Of a DNA stretch of 64,000 nt, positions 9,796 through 18,906 are shown piece after piece. The notes beneath the pieces are model-generated. The model saw only the letters and a list, made by a program, of their open reading frames with translations. It did no database searches and had not been told where the DNA came from. The translations under genes and the position numbers were made by a program. Where the stretch lies: contig JBAXND010000021.1 in assembly GCA_037133915.1 (NCBI GenBank), forward strand, positions 1 to 64,000. The letters run 5' to 3'. This DNA comes from Bacteroidota bacterium. Its GTDB lineage: Bacteria > Bacteroidota > Bacteroidia > Bacteroidales > CAIWKO01. Numbering within the stretch: position 1 is the first letter of the stretch; the number at the start of each line of letters is the position of its first letter.

Positions 9796-10209
9796 ATGAT
9801 GAATACCTTTCTTAAAACCAGATTCGCCGGAGCTATCATTGCCTGTATGATATTCGCATTTGCAGGAAGCCTTTCAGCACAAACCAATAATCATTTGCTT
9901 ACACTTTCATTTCAGAAGACAGAGGGGAAACTCTTTAAGTTGGATGCCATGAATGAAAAGGTTTTTGAATTCAGCATTTCGGGCGTTCAAAACGGAACCG
10001 AAATAGATGCTTTCAAAGCAAATCTTGCCAAACAGCCCAGCGTCAGGTTAGTGAATGTAATTGCTACCGTTGCTGCCGATTTTCAGGCAACCGTTACTCT
10101 TGTCCCCGAGGCAAAAGTCAAAGATTTCAAACAGGCTCTTATTAATTTGGGATATTCCACCATTCTAATTGATGGTGATACCAAAGTACTGTCTGAACCG
10201 GAAAAATAA
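9796..10209 (+). CDS. small exported protein with HMA/ferredoxin-like fold pattern
   Basis: 137 residues, with a second ATG three bases further in. Residues 1-30 form a signal peptide ending LSAQ. The mature part alternates strand-helix-strand-strand-helix-strand (VFEFSISGV, IDAFKANLAKQ, VRLVNVIAT, FQATVTLVP, DFKQALINLGY, STILIDG), the order of the HMA-type ferredoxin-like fold, including the usual LGY before the last strand. The CxxC metal ligands of true HMA domains are missing, so copper or mercury binding is unlikely. It lies 39 bases before the PKD/T9SS gene at 10249 and may be co-transcribed with it. I do not recognise the family; the fold is inferred from pattern only. Confidence 0.6.
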   Translation: MMNTFLKTRFAGAIIACMIFAFAGSLSAQTNNHLLTLSFQKTEGKLFKLDAMNEKVFEFSISGVQNGTEIDAFKANLAKQPSVRLVNVIATVAADFQATVTLVPEAKVKDFKQALINLGYSTILIDGDTKVLSEPEK

Positions 10210-10248
10210 TAAATAGTCTTTCGCTTATTGTTGCAAATAGCTCCCGAC

Positions 10249-12564
10249 GTGAAAATTAGTGTCTTTTTTTATAGATTATTTTGCTTATCTACCTGCGTAT
10301 TTTTATCTGCGAACATGGCAATGGCGCAGTGTGGAGGGACCGTTCTTACTGTGAACAATCCGTCATTTGAAGGACCCCAGGCTCCCCATATTACCCCTCC
10401 GGGCTGGGATATATGCATGCCCGGTGTTACCCCCGATACTCAGCCGGGTTCATGGGGAATTACATTACCACCCTCAAACGGTAATTCATACCTTGGTCTG
10501 GTTCATCAGTCAAGCTCAAACTGGCAGGAAGGTGCCGGGCAAACACTCAGTTCACCCATGATTGCCGGTACAACTTATAATTTCACGATAGATCTGGCTA
10601 CCACCAACGTATATGGATACGGAATTATTCCCGGCTGCGTGGAACTGCAACTTTTTGGAGGTACTGCCGGGATTAACGGCGGGTGCGATGCTGCCGAACT
10701 TTTATGGCAGTCGGGCAATGTAACCAATCTTACATGGGTTACATTCCCCATTACCTTTACTCCGACTCAGAACTGGAACCATATTTTATTTCGGATTCAA
10801 AGTCTGGGTTGTACCGATGGACCTTATATCATGGTTGATAATATGACACCACTGGTCCCAATGACTGATATTCCTGAATTCGGTTTTAATAATGTATGCA
10901 ATGGCGATTTAGTGCAATTTACCGATTCCTCTGCTTCTCCGTCGGGAATTATTACAAACTGGAACTGGCATTTTGGTGATGGCGATTCAAGCGTTTCTCA
11001 GGATCCGAATCATACGTATGCAGCACCCGGAACTTACAGCGTTACGCTCGAAATCTACAGCGATGTTCCTTGTACCACTTCAGTTACACATTTGGTTCAT
11101 GTTTATCCGATTCCCGTCGCGAATTTCACACCTCCCGTTGGTTGTGTCGGTTCGTCGGTGAGCTTTACGGATGGCTCGAACGGCAACGGCGGTACAGTCA
11201 GTAATTGGCACTGGACCTTTGGTGACGGAGGAAGCAGTACTGCACAAAACCCGGCGCATACCTATTATAATCCCGGTCAATATAATGTTACGCTAACGGT
11301 AGTATCATCAGATAGCTGCCATTCAGCAACCTTCACGGCACCTATTACAATATCCCAGCTACAGGCCAATGCAACAGTTATTGATAATGTAAGCTGTTTT
11401 GGTGGCGCCGATGGGAGCGGAACGGTTACAGCACTCAATGGTCTTTCTCCATATACATATAATTGGTCGGGTGGCGGAAGCGGTGCCAATATCAGCAGCC
11501 TTGACGCAGGAACCTATACAGTTACAGTAACAGATTCTGCAGGTTGTGTGGTTGTTGATACACTCACCATTACAGAACCAACGCTGTTAACTGCGGCGAT
11601 TACCAACAGTGTAAATGTGCTCTGCAACGGCGACAGTACCGGAAGTGCAGTGATAACTGCCGCAGGAGGTACTGCACCTTATTCCTATAACTGGATTCCT
11701 TACGGAGGAAGCGGATCAACTGCCAATGGGCTTGCCGCCGGTACCTATATTATTACCGTTACTGATGGAAATAACTGCACTGCACTCGATACCGTGACTA
11801 TTACTGAGCCAACAGCGCTTTCACTGCTTCTGAATCCGACTGATGAGAGTTGTGTATACAGTTGCAACGGTAAAGTTGAAGCTGATGTATATGGTGGTGT
11901 GCCTCCTTATACATACCATTGGAACAACCTGCAAACGACACCTGCGGCTACTTCACTTTGCGATGGAAGTTATAGTGTGACCGTTACAGATGCAAATAAC
12001 TGCGCACTCAACAGTACTTCACATGTTGGTACCAGTACATTGGTTGACGCAACTTTTGGCGCAAGCCCAATAACCGGCAGCATTCCGCTGAGCGTTAACT
12101 TCACGTTTTTAGGAACCGGTGCATCGCAGTTTTCATGGACATTTGGCGACGGCGGTACTTCAACAATTCAAAATCCGGTTCATGTTTATCCTAACATCGG
12201 AACTTACACCGTTAAATTAATAATCAGCAGCGGTGCACCTGATTTCTGTGTCGACACCTTCTTTGTTGATATCATCGCAATTCTGCCCTCTTCGCTGGTA
12301 GTACCGAATGTGTTTACACCCAATGGCGATAGCCACAATGACCTTTTTAAACCGGAATCTGTTGCCATTGGTACCTATTCCTGTGTTATCTATAACCGCT
12401 GGGGAAAATTAGTGTATGAAGGTACCAATCCTGCTGAAGGCTGGAACGGAGTTGAAAAAAGCGGTGGTGATGCCGCAGACGGAGTATATTACTACATAAT
12501 TGAAGCTACCGGTCTTGATGGTGTGGTATATAAATTAAATGGAACTGTAACTTTAATAAGATAA
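10249..12564 (+). CDS. large cell-surface protein: PKD and SprB-type repeats, T9SS type B sorting domain
   Basis: 771 residues from GTG 10249, the start that gives the best signal peptide (MKISVFFYRL to MAMAQ); TTG 10228 is the alternative. The mature protein starts with a jelly-roll-like region of about 190 residues (NPSFEG to VDNMTPL) that looks like a carbohydrate-binding or galactose-binding fold. Then come PKD domains (WHFGDGDSS, WTFGDGGSS), three SprB-type repeats (for example SCFGGADGSGTVTA and GTYTVTVTDSAGC), a further PKD-like domain (WTFGDGGTS), and a C-terminal gliding-motility-type sorting domain (FTPNGDSHND, IYNRWGKLVYE). Such proteins are exported by the T9SS and held at the surface, often as adhesins. 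The gene at 12595 is a tandem paralogue, 30 bases downstream. Confidence 0.85.
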   Translation: MKISVFFYRLFCLSTCVFLSANMAMAQCGGTVLTVNNPSFEGPQAPHITPPGWDICMPGVTPDTQPGSWGITLPPSNGNSYLGLVHQSSSNWQEGAGQTLSSPMIAGTTYNFTIDLATTNVYGYGIIPGCVELQLFGGTAGINGGCDAAELLWQSGNVTNLTWVTFPITFTPTQNWNHILFRIQSLGCTDGPYIMVDNMTPLVPMTDIPEFGFNNVCNGDLVQFTDSSASPSGIITNWNWHFGDGDSSVSQDPNHTYAAPGTYSVTLEIYSDVPCTTSVTHLVHVYPIPVANFTPPVGCVGSSVSFTDGSNGNGGTVSNWHWTFGDGGSSTAQNPAHTYYNPGQYNVTLTVVSSDSCHSATFTAPITISQLQANATVIDNVSCFGGADGSGTVTALNGLSPYTYNWSGGGSGANISSLDAGTYTVTVTDSAGCVVVDTLTITEPTLLTAAITNSVNVLCNGDSTGSAVITAAGGTAPYSYNWIPYGGSGSTANGLAAGTYIITVTDGNNCTALDTVTITEPTALSLLLNPTDESCVYSCNGKVEADVYGGVPPYTYHWNNLQTTPAATSLCDGSYSVTVTDANNCALNSTSHVGTSTLVDATFGASPITGSIPLSVNFTFLGTGASQFSWTFGDGGTSTIQNPVHVYPNIGTYTVKLIISSGAPDFCVDTFFVDIIAILPSSLVVPNVFTPNGDSHNDLFKPESVAIGTYSCVIYNRWGKLVYEGTNPAEGWNGVEKSGGDAADGVYYYIIEATGLDGVVYKLNGTVTLIR

Positions 12565-12594
12565 TTGAGTAAAATCAACATAATAAATAACATA

Positions 12595-14931
12595 ATGAGG
12601 AGAGTTTTTGCATTAATCGTATTGCAGGCCGTTTTTCTGGGGCAGCTGTTTGCCCAGTGCGGTGGCACGGTACTCACCGTTGCCAATCCTTCGTTCGAAG
12701 GAACTCCTGCACCTCACGTTACACCACCATCGTGGGATATATGTATGCCCGGGGTTACACCCGATACGCAACCCGGCTCCTGGGGAATAACACTGCCTCC
12801 TTCGAACGGAAGTTCGTATATAGGTCTGGTCAGTGCACCTAGTATTAACTGGATTGAAGGAGCAGGGCAGACGCTGAGTTCACCGATGATTGCAGGTACT
12901 ACCTACAATTTCACCATCGACCTGGCAGTTCCCGCTTCGGCCGACCCTGCAACCGGAATCCTGATTCCACCCAACTGTGTTCAGCTTGACCTATGGGGCG
13001 GCATGTCGGGTGTTAACAGCGGATGCGATATGTCCGAGCTTCTGTGGTCATCAGCCAGTGTTACTAACTTTAACTGGCAAACATACAACCTTACGTTTAC
13101 ACCGACTCAGAACTGGAATCATATCTTATTCCTCATTCACAGCCTTGGTTGTACCGATGGGCAGTACCTGCTGATGGACAATATGTCGCCCATTACTCCG
13201 CAAAGCGATATTCCTGAGTTTGGCTGGACCGACGTTTGTATTGGTTCACCCATGGTTTTTCACGACAGTTCGACCTCGGTTTCAGGTCAGATTACAAACT
13301 GGGGTTGGTCTTTCGGCGATGGAGGAACAAGCACCAGTGTGAATCCTACTCACACCTATGCCGCTCCCGGTTCTTATAATGTAACTCTTGTTATTATCAG
13401 CAATGTTCCCTGTACGACAACAGTTACACATACCGTAGTTGTGCATCCGGTACCAACCGTTACTGCTTCCGCAAATCCTGCATCACTGTGCACAGGTGGT
13501 TCGTCGACGCTTACTGCCGGCGGAGCAAATACATATTTATGGAGCAATGGCCTTGGTACTACCAACCCTGTAACTGTTCAACCTGCCACCACAACAACCT
13601 ACACTGTTACCGGAACCAGCTTCGGCTGCACCGGAACTGCCAACGTTACGGTTAGTGTTGCGGCAAATCTCACGCTCGCGGTCAACCCGTCGAGTCCTGT
13701 GATTTGTATAGGCGATTCGGTTGACCTCACGGCTTCAGGGGCTGCCAATTATACATGGTCGCCTGCAACCGGATTATCTGCTACAACCGGCGCTGTTGTT
13801 ACAGCGAATCCTGCCGTTACAACAACATACTCTGTGAATGGTGACAACGGAAGCGGTTGTACCGGTTCCACCACTGTTACCGTTACTGTTGCCAGTAATG
13901 CCAGTCTTGTGCTGGGACCCACCAACCCGTCGATATGTACCGGCGAATCGGTGCAGCTCACGGCTACAGGTGCTGCCTCCTATGTATGGGATCCTCCTAC
14001 GGGATTATCGGCTACTACCGGTGCACTTGTTACTGCATCGCCTGCAGCCACTACCACTTATACCGTGAGTGCCAGTACGGGTGCCAATTGCACCGCAAGC
14101 GGAACAATTACCGTAACGGTGGCAGGCAACTCAGGCATAGGCTTCACCGCCGAACCACTTGAAGGATGCACGCCGCTTGAAGTGCAGTTCAATTATGTTC
14201 CCGGTTCTGATGTGGTTGATTCATCATGGGTATGGAATTTTGACGACATACAGTCCGGTAATTATAATGTAGCCGATTCACTGAATCCGATTCATACATT
14301 CAACCAGCAAGGTACGTATGATGTTTTGCTCAGCGTTGATCTTACCAATGGCTGTAAAGGAACAGGCACCATGCAGATTACTTCTTATCCATGGCCGCAT
14401 GCGGAGTTCGATGCGAATCCGAAACAGGTTTATATGAATGACCCGTCAGTGCAGTTTACCGATGAGTCAACCAATGCTGTTGCCTGGGAATGGAACTTTG
14501 GTGACCCGGTATCACAGTGGGACAGCTCATCCGAAATGCAGAACCCCGTTCATATATATTCAGAGCCCGGAACCTATGAGGTAATACTCATTGTTACGAG
14601 CCCGATGGGATGCTCAGATACAGTAAAGCATACAATTGTTGTATATCCTGAATTAATCATTTTTGTTCCCAATGCGTTTACACCGAACGGCAACAGACTC
14701 AATGATGTTTTCACGCCCTTTATTTCAGGCATTGAGCCCGACAGCTATATCATGCGTATTTATGACCGCTGGGGCAAACAAATCTATGAAACATCAGACC
14801 TTTCGAAAGGCTGGGATGGAAACCACCTCGGGAAATATTGCCAGGAAGATGTTTACGTATGGCTGATTTATTTTACCGCTGCCGACGGCAAAAGGTATAA
14901 AGAAATAGGTCACGTAACGTTGCTGAAATAA
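12595..14931 (+). CDS. large cell-surface protein with PKD and Ig-like repeats, T9SS type B sorting domain
   Basis: 778 residues from ATG 12595, which opens a signal peptide ending LFAQ; an in-frame TTG at 12565 adds only polar residues. The first 200 mature residues closely match those of the preceding protein (both have ICMPGVTPDTQPGSWGITLP), showing a tandem duplication. After one PKD domain (WSFGDGGTS) the middle differs: it holds about four Ig-like repeats of the form CxGxSVxLTAxGAxxYxW with TTTYTV, then two more PKD domains and the type B sorting domain (FTPNGNRLND, IYDRWGKQIYE). Expected to be surface-exposed; probable adhesion or matrix role. It ends at a hairpin terminator and probably shares the transcript that begins at 9796 or 10249. 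Confidence 0.85.
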   Translation: MRRVFALIVLQAVFLGQLFAQCGGTVLTVANPSFEGTPAPHVTPPSWDICMPGVTPDTQPGSWGITLPPSNGSSYIGLVSAPSINWIEGAGQTLSSPMIAGTTYNFTIDLAVPASADPATGILIPPNCVQLDLWGGMSGVNSGCDMSELLWSSASVTNFNWQTYNLTFTPTQNWNHILFLIHSLGCTDGQYLLMDNMSPITPQSDIPEFGWTDVCIGSPMVFHDSSTSVSGQITNWGWSFGDGGTSTSVNPTHTYAAPGSYNVTLVIISNVPCTTTVTHTVVVHPVPTVTASANPASLCTGGSSTLTAGGANTYLWSNGLGTTNPVTVQPATTTTYTVTGTSFGCTGTANVTVSVAANLTLAVNPSSPVICIGDSVDLTASGAANYTWSPATGLSATTGAVVTANPAVTTTYSVNGDNGSGCTGSTTVTVTVASNASLVLGPTNPSICTGESVQLTATGAASYVWDPPTGLSATTGALVTASPAATTTYTVSASTGANCTASGTITVTVAGNSGIGFTAEPLEGCTPLEVQFNYVPGSDVVDSSWVWNFDDIQSGNYNVADSLNPIHTFNQQGTYDVLLSVDLTNGCKGTGTMQITSYPWPHAEFDANPKQVYMNDPSVQFTDESTNAVAWEWNFGDPVSQWDSSSEMQNPVHIYSEPGTYEVILIVTSPMGCSDTVKHTIVVYPELIIFVPNAFTPNGNRLNDVFTPFISGIEPDSYIMRIYDRWGKQIYETSDLSKGWDGNHLGKYCQEDVYVWLIYFTAADGKRYKEIGHVTLLK

Positions 14932-14950
14932 CTACTGTTGATTGACTACG

Positions 14951-14986
14951 AGAGCTGCCATCATACATATGGCGGCTCTTTTGTTT
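14951..14986 (+). terminator. terminator after the PKD gene pair
   Basis: AGAGCTGCC at 14951-14959 pairs with GGCGGCTCT at 14971-14979 (one G-U), then TTTTGTTTTT. The T-run overlaps the -33 box of the next gene. Confidence 0.7.
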
Positions 14987-15012
14987 TTATGAGATTATTT
15001 TTGATACTTTTG
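14980..15012 (+). promoter_or_regulatory. promoter for the 15051 T9SS protein gene
   Basis: TTTG at 14980-14983, a 21-base spacer and TACTTTTG at 15005-15012 form a full Bacteroidota promoter. Transcription should start near 15019, about 30 bases before the ATG. Confidence 0.7.
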
Positions 15013-15050
15013 CAGACACAATAATTTAAAACCACTAACATTAAATTGAT

Positions 15051-15911
15051 ATGAAAAAAAATCTGTTAACCCTTATCGGCGCGTTTTGCCTGTTTACCTC
15101 TGCTGCATTTGCACAGATGCTTCCCAACGGAGATTTCGAGAACTGGACCAATGACTCCACCGCAGTGAGCTGGACCGGTACCATTACCATGACCATGCCT
15201 CCGATTACTTTCTATACATTATATAAAGAGGCTATCGGTCACTCAGGATTTGCAGGGAAAATGACAACACAGCCCGCACCCATTGTGAGCGTACCCACAA
15301 CCGGTTTCTGCAATTACGGTGTTCCCGGATTCAATATCAGCACCATGACACCTTTCTTCACCGGCGGTGTTCCCATTTCCATGAAACCGGCCAAAGTAAA
15401 GGGCTATTTCAAGTATGAGAACAATGTAAACGATACCATGTCTATCAGCGCTTGCTGCTATCTTGCACACGATACCATTGGTTTAGGTACATTTACAACT
15501 ACTACGGCAACTCCGGCCTGGACACTGTTCGAAGTTCCCATTACGTATTCACTTCCCGGAACTCCCGACACCATCAATATCGTTATGTTCTCCTCTGCCG
15601 GTAAAGCTCCCCAGCTCGGAACTACATTGTATGTTGATGATGTAACAATGGAAACAGGCAGCGATATCGGTGAAATAAGCATGGACGTGTTGAACGCCTA
15701 TCCGAATCCGGTGAACGACATTATGAATATTGACCTCGACGGAACATTCAACCTGATAAAATTATACAACAACAGCGGTCAGCTTGTTTTTACCGATGTG
15801 ACCACAGCACAGAAATATTCACTGAACCTGAACACTTATTCCAACGGAATTTATTTTGTGGAAGTAAGTAATGGGGGAAAGAGGATGCTGAAGAAGATTG
15901 TGGTGAATTAG
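15051..15911 (+). CDS. secreted jelly-roll protein with T9SS type A sorting domain
   Basis: 286 residues. Signal peptide 1-21 (ends AFAQ). The mature part opens with LPNGDFENW and continues with beta strands to YVDDVTMETG near residue 200, the start and end phrases of PCMD-like and other carbohydrate-binding jelly-roll modules in Bacteroidota. Residues about 218-286 form a type A sorting domain (AYPNPVND, IKLYNNSGQLV, GIYFVEVSNGGKR). It is likely exported and either released or lipid-anchored; glycan binding is an inference. It has its own promoter and terminator, so it is a single-gene unit. Confidence 0.75.
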   Translation: MKKNLLTLIGAFCLFTSAAFAQMLPNGDFENWTNDSTAVSWTGTITMTMPPITFYTLYKEAIGHSGFAGKMTTQPAPIVSVPTTGFCNYGVPGFNISTMTPFFTGGVPISMKPAKVKGYFKYENNVNDTMSISACCYLAHDTIGLGTFTTTTATPAWTLFEVPITYSLPGTPDTINIVMFSSAGKAPQLGTTLYVDDVTMETGSDIGEISMDVLNAYPNPVNDIMNIDLDGTFNLIKLYNNSGQLVFTDVTTAQKYSLNLNTYSNGIYFVEVSNGGKRMLKKIVVN

Positions 15912-15930
15912 GAATTGTTCTGCAAGATTT

Positions 15931-15967
15931 AAAAGAGGCTGTCCTGTTCGGGCAGCCTCTTTTTTTT
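15931..15967 (+). terminator. strong terminator after the 15051 gene
   Basis: AAGAGGCTG at 15933-15941 pairs with CAGCCTCTT at 15953-15961, followed by eight T. A-tracts on the left side mean it could also stop leftward transcripts. Confidence 0.8.
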
Positions 15968-16108
15968 ATATTGATTGTTGATACGGGCAATTCTTCCTTG
16001 CAACCTTTTCCTCTAACGCTGCCGGAAAATGGCTTTCCTTCGGAAATAGGTATTAATGATTCCCTTGTTTTATGTAAGAAATTTTTATGAGGCGCGTCAA
16101 GCAATTAA

Positions 16109-17002
16109 TTAATTAACATTATTAGCGCGGGTGATTCTTCGTTTAAGGATGGGATAGAAGAACACCGATAAGAGAATGATGGCGGCTCCGGTATAGAATC
16201 CGGCAGTCATGTGTTCCGATTCGCCAAAGATGAACCAGGCAAGCAGAATGCCGTAGATTGGTTCAAGGTTAATGGCAAGTACTATATAGTAGGCCGAAAG
16301 CTTTTGCATGAGTCTGATGGTGGCGGCAAAAGCAAAGGCTGTGCATACCACGCCAAGAATGAGCAGGAACAGAATATCACTCAGCGAAAGCGTAAGTTTT
16401 GCCACTTCCATTTCGCCCGAAGCGAACATGAAAATTGTAATGCCTGCAAAGCCTGCCAGCATTTCCCAGAAGGCGGTATTGTTGGTGTCGTATTTGAGTG
16501 CGATGCTCTTGTTGAGAACGCTGAACAGACTAGCGAAAAAGGCTGCAAGTAAACTGAAAATAATTCCTGCCACATAGCGCGTCTCGAAACGGAAAATAAT
16601 ATAGATGCCCGCTATAATGAGCAAGCCGATAAATACTTCAATAAGAGAAATCTTCTTTTTGCTTATCAGCGGTTCAAGAAAACTGGTGAACAGGGTGGTG
16701 GTAGATAAAATTCCCAGCGTAACCGATACATTCGACACTTTGATGGCATGAAAAAAACAGATCCAGTGGGTTGCTACAATGAGCCCGATGCCGGCTAACT
16801 TTGCAAGGTCAACAATCGGAAGACGCAATTTTACCTTCCCGGCAAGGAGTATAATGAACAATGCACAACAGGCAATAAACGTACGATACCACACCAGCTG
16901 AATGGCAGGTATGTGAATCAGCTTACCAAGGATAGCGGTAAAACCAAGAATAAATACGATGATATGCAGCTTGAACTGCTGCGCCGCCGGAACCTTCTCC
17001 AT
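16109..17002 (-). CDS. EamA-family (DMT superfamily) transporter
   Basis: 297 residues with ten predicted membrane helices in two five-helix halves, the EamA/RhaT layout of drug/metabolite transporters. The second half starts at about 150 and contains the usual NLEPIYGILLAWFIFGE segment near 255. Members export amino acids or other small metabolites across the inner membrane; the substrate cannot be predicted. The gene ends in a poorly structured intergenic stretch (15968-16108) and begins 35 bases after the stop of the DUF1554/PKD gene, which runs in the same direction, so both may be co-transcribed. Confidence 0.85.
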   Translation of the reverse strand: MEKVPAAQQFKLHIIVFILGFTAILGKLIHIPAIQLVWYRTFIACCALFIILLAGKVKLRLPIVDLAKLAGIGLIVATHWICFFHAIKVSNVSVTLGILSTTTLFTSFLEPLISKKKISLIEVFIGLLIIAGIYIIFRFETRYVAGIIFSLLAAFFASLFSVLNKSIALKYDTNNTAFWEMLAGFAGITIFMFASGEMEVAKLTLSLSDILFLLILGVVCTAFAFAATIRLMQKLSAYYIVLAINLEPIYGILLAWFIFGESEHMTAGFYTGAAIILLSVFFYPILKRRITRANNVN

Positions 17003-17037
17003 TCAATTATTACGTGATAAATGCTGATTAATAACTC

Positions 17038-18345
17038 TTACTGCTCAAAGCATTCGAGGCGGTTCATCATATAGCAGTCCCAGCAGGTTTCGCCGAAATT
17101 GTAAGTGAAGTTGGATGTTACATTATATATGTAATCGGTAGCTCCGAATAATCCGGAAGAATTGGACGACCAGTTATTGCAGTGGTTTGTTCCCCAGATG
17201 TTGCCAACTGTTCCGCTGGCGGTGCTGGTATTGGTCCATGCAAACAGGAAGTAGCCGCCTGCCCAGCTGCAGCTGTGTGCGCTGCCACCCGATTCAGGCC
17301 CGACAAAGGCTCCGAATTCATTGTAATTTAAATTATGAACAACCAGTGCAAGCAGGCTTGCCCAGTCGTTGGCAATTACAATCCCGTTAACGGTGGTTAT
17401 TTGTCCTGTAGGATGGGTGAGTCTGGAGGCGGCGCTGGTGGAGCCATCGCTGAGCCAGGCTTTCCATGTTCCGGTGAGGCCGGCAGCCACAGCTCTTGCC
17501 TGGCATTTGGCATCGGCACCCGTGAGTCCGCCTAAGTTGCCATCGTATTTTGTGCTGGTAATGAATGCACGCACATTGACAGGTGCTGATGAAACAACAA
17601 TATTTGAAGAAGATGATGCGCTGCAGCCGCCGGAAGTTACCGTCAGGCCAACCGCATAGGTGCCGGCAGAAGCCCATGTAACAACAGGGTTTTGGGCAGT
17701 ACTGGTAGCCGGTGTTCCGCTTGCGAACGTCCATGAGTAGGTGGCGCCGCTGAGTGTGGGCGTAAAGGTTACCTGCGCACCAATATTGGGACTGGAAGGT
17801 GTAAACGTGAAGGTTGCCGAGGGCACGCTGTTGACCGTTACCGTTACCGTACCTGCTGCCGACATGCAACCGTTAATGGTGGCGGTTACCGAGTAGGTTC
17901 CCGACTGCGATGCCTGAGCGTTGGCGATGACAGGATTTTGTGCCGTGGATGTGAATCCCTGCGGACCGCTCCACGAATACGTAGCGTTGGGGATGGTGGT
18001 GGCAGTGAGGTTAAGGGTGTTTCCGGCACAGATGGGACTGTTGCTTCCGGCGGTGGGCGTTGACGGTCCTATGCAGTTTCCGCAGAGTTCGTACCAGTTT
18101 CCGTTCCTGAAAAAGTTGAAACAATAGGTGTTGGTATTGAAAATTAATAGTCCGTTTGCCGGATTAACGATGTTGTTTCTCTGGGCGTTTGTCATGCGCG
18201 GAACAAGCACTCCGCGTGTGGTATCGCTCACGTCGAGCAGGGCAGAGGGTGTTGCAGGTAAACCGTTATTATTGATTCCGACACCCTGACCGAATGAAAG
18301 GAGTGAAGTAAATACAAATACGATGCAGAATAACTTACGTAGCAT
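17038..18345 (-). CDS. exported PKD / DUF1554 surface protein
   Basis: 435 residues from ATG 18345, which begins a signal peptide (MLRKLFCIVFVF to LSFGQ). The same frame stays open upstream to 19005, but that part crosses a minisatellite and lacks any sign of a protein start. The N-terminal 90 residues (LLDVSDTTRGVLVPRM, PANGLLIFNT) match the N-domain of the collagen-like fibre at 7232. Next come an Ig-like domain, a PKD domain (about 190-265) and a C-terminal DUF1554 domain of about 165 residues (FITSTKYDGNLGGL, GTWKAWLSDG, CWDCYMMNRLECFEQ at the end). DUF1554 is an endostatin/lectin-like fold common in secreted leptospiral and bacteroidotal proteins. No T9SS domain is evident; surface attachment is not explained. 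Confidence 0.8.
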   Translation of the reverse strand: MLRKLFCIVFVFTSLLSFGQGVGINNNGLPATPSALLDVSDTTRGVLVPRMTNAQRNNIVNPANGLLIFNTNTYCFNFFRNGNWYELCGNCIGPSTPTAGSNSPICAGNTLNLTATTIPNATYSWSGPQGFTSTAQNPVIANAQASQSGTYSVTATINGCMSAAGTVTVTVNSVPSATFTFTPSSPNIGAQVTFTPTLSGATYSWTFASGTPATSTAQNPVVTWASAGTYAVGLTVTSGGCSASSSSNIVVSSAPVNVRAFITSTKYDGNLGGLTGADAKCQARAVAAGLTGTWKAWLSDGSTSAASRLTHPTGQITTVNGIVIANDWASLLALVVHNLNYNEFGAFVGPESGGSAHSCSWAGGYFLFAWTNTSTASGTVGNIWGTNHCNNWSSNSSGLFGATDYIYNVTSNFTYNFGETCWDCYMMNRLECFEQ

Positions 18346-18368
18346 GGCTGTACAATTATTGATTGGTA

Positions 18369-18376
18369 CAAAAATA
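18369..18376 (-). promoter_or_regulatory. -7 element of the DUF1554 protein gene
   Basis: CAAAAATA reads TATTTTTG on the minus strand, 24 bases before ATG 18345. It places the start of transcription between this ATG and the minisatellite, arguing that the upstream open frame is not translated. Confidence 0.5.
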
Positions 18377-18492
18377 ATCAATAATTTGTATAGTAGCGAC
18401 ATAGGCATGATTCCCAAACTTCTGGTTTGTAAAAGAATTTTAAATGATAAATTATAGATTTTAAATTTAAAAATATGAATATCGTCATTGCG

Positions 18493-18774
18493 GGTTTGAA
18501 GCAAGGCTGTGTAGGTTTGAAGTAAGCATAGTTTGGTTTGTACCCTGTCAGGTTTTGTTTTTACCCTGTCAGGTTTTACTTTTACCCTGTCAGGTTTTGT
18601 TTGAAGAAAGGCTGTGTGGAGTTGAAGAGAGGCAGTGTAGGTTTGTACCCTGTCAGGTTTTGTTTTTACCTTGTCAGGTTTTACTTTTACCTTGTCAGGT
18701 TTTGTTTTTACCCTGTCAGGTTTTGTTTGAAGAGAGGCTGTGTGGAGTTGAAGAGAGGCTGTGTAGATTTGGAG
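18493..18774. repeat. 21-bp minisatellite of two interleaved unit types
   Basis: About 13 tandem 21-base units. Type A is TACC(C/T)TGTCAGGTTTT plus 5 bases; exact copies start at 18541, 18562 and 18583, then four more from 18646. Type B is GAAG(A/C)(A/G)AGGC(T/A)GTGT plus about 7 bases; pairs lie before, between and after the A blocks, giving the order B B A A A B B A A A A B B. The phase of 21 is kept across all blocks. Read on the minus strand each unit is seven codons (KPDRVKT or YTASLQT-like), so no stop codon appears, but there is no other sign of translation. It lies in the 1.1-kb gap upstream of the DUF1554 gene. Confidence 0.85.
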
Positions 18775-18901
18775 GCTGTCTGCCCCTGACCCCGGCCCTA
18801 TCCCCGGTCCGGGGATAGGGTGACTGATTATGAAAGCCTGGTGCATGTATAATTTTTCTTTTTCAATGAAACAATAGAAAACAGAATTATTGTTTTGCAC
18901 C
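18775..18901. repeat. dispersed repeat, copy 1, with 12-bp palindrome arms
   Basis: The first 69 bases (18775-18843) match 20692-20760 with three differences. They contain CCCTATCCCCGG (18796-18807) and CCGGGGATAGGG (18809-18820), a near-perfect palindrome with a one-base centre. Weaker similarity continues to an AAAACAGAAT...TTTTGCAC segment (ends about 18900; 20818 in copy 2). A degraded third copy (GATAGGGTGACTGAT) is at about 18972-18986. Confidence 0.8.
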
Positions 18902-18906
18902 ATATC

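Noticed and set aside
18493..18774. CRISPR-like array.
   Set aside because: The units are contiguous 21-mers of two related types; there are no unique spacers of constant length and no cas genes.
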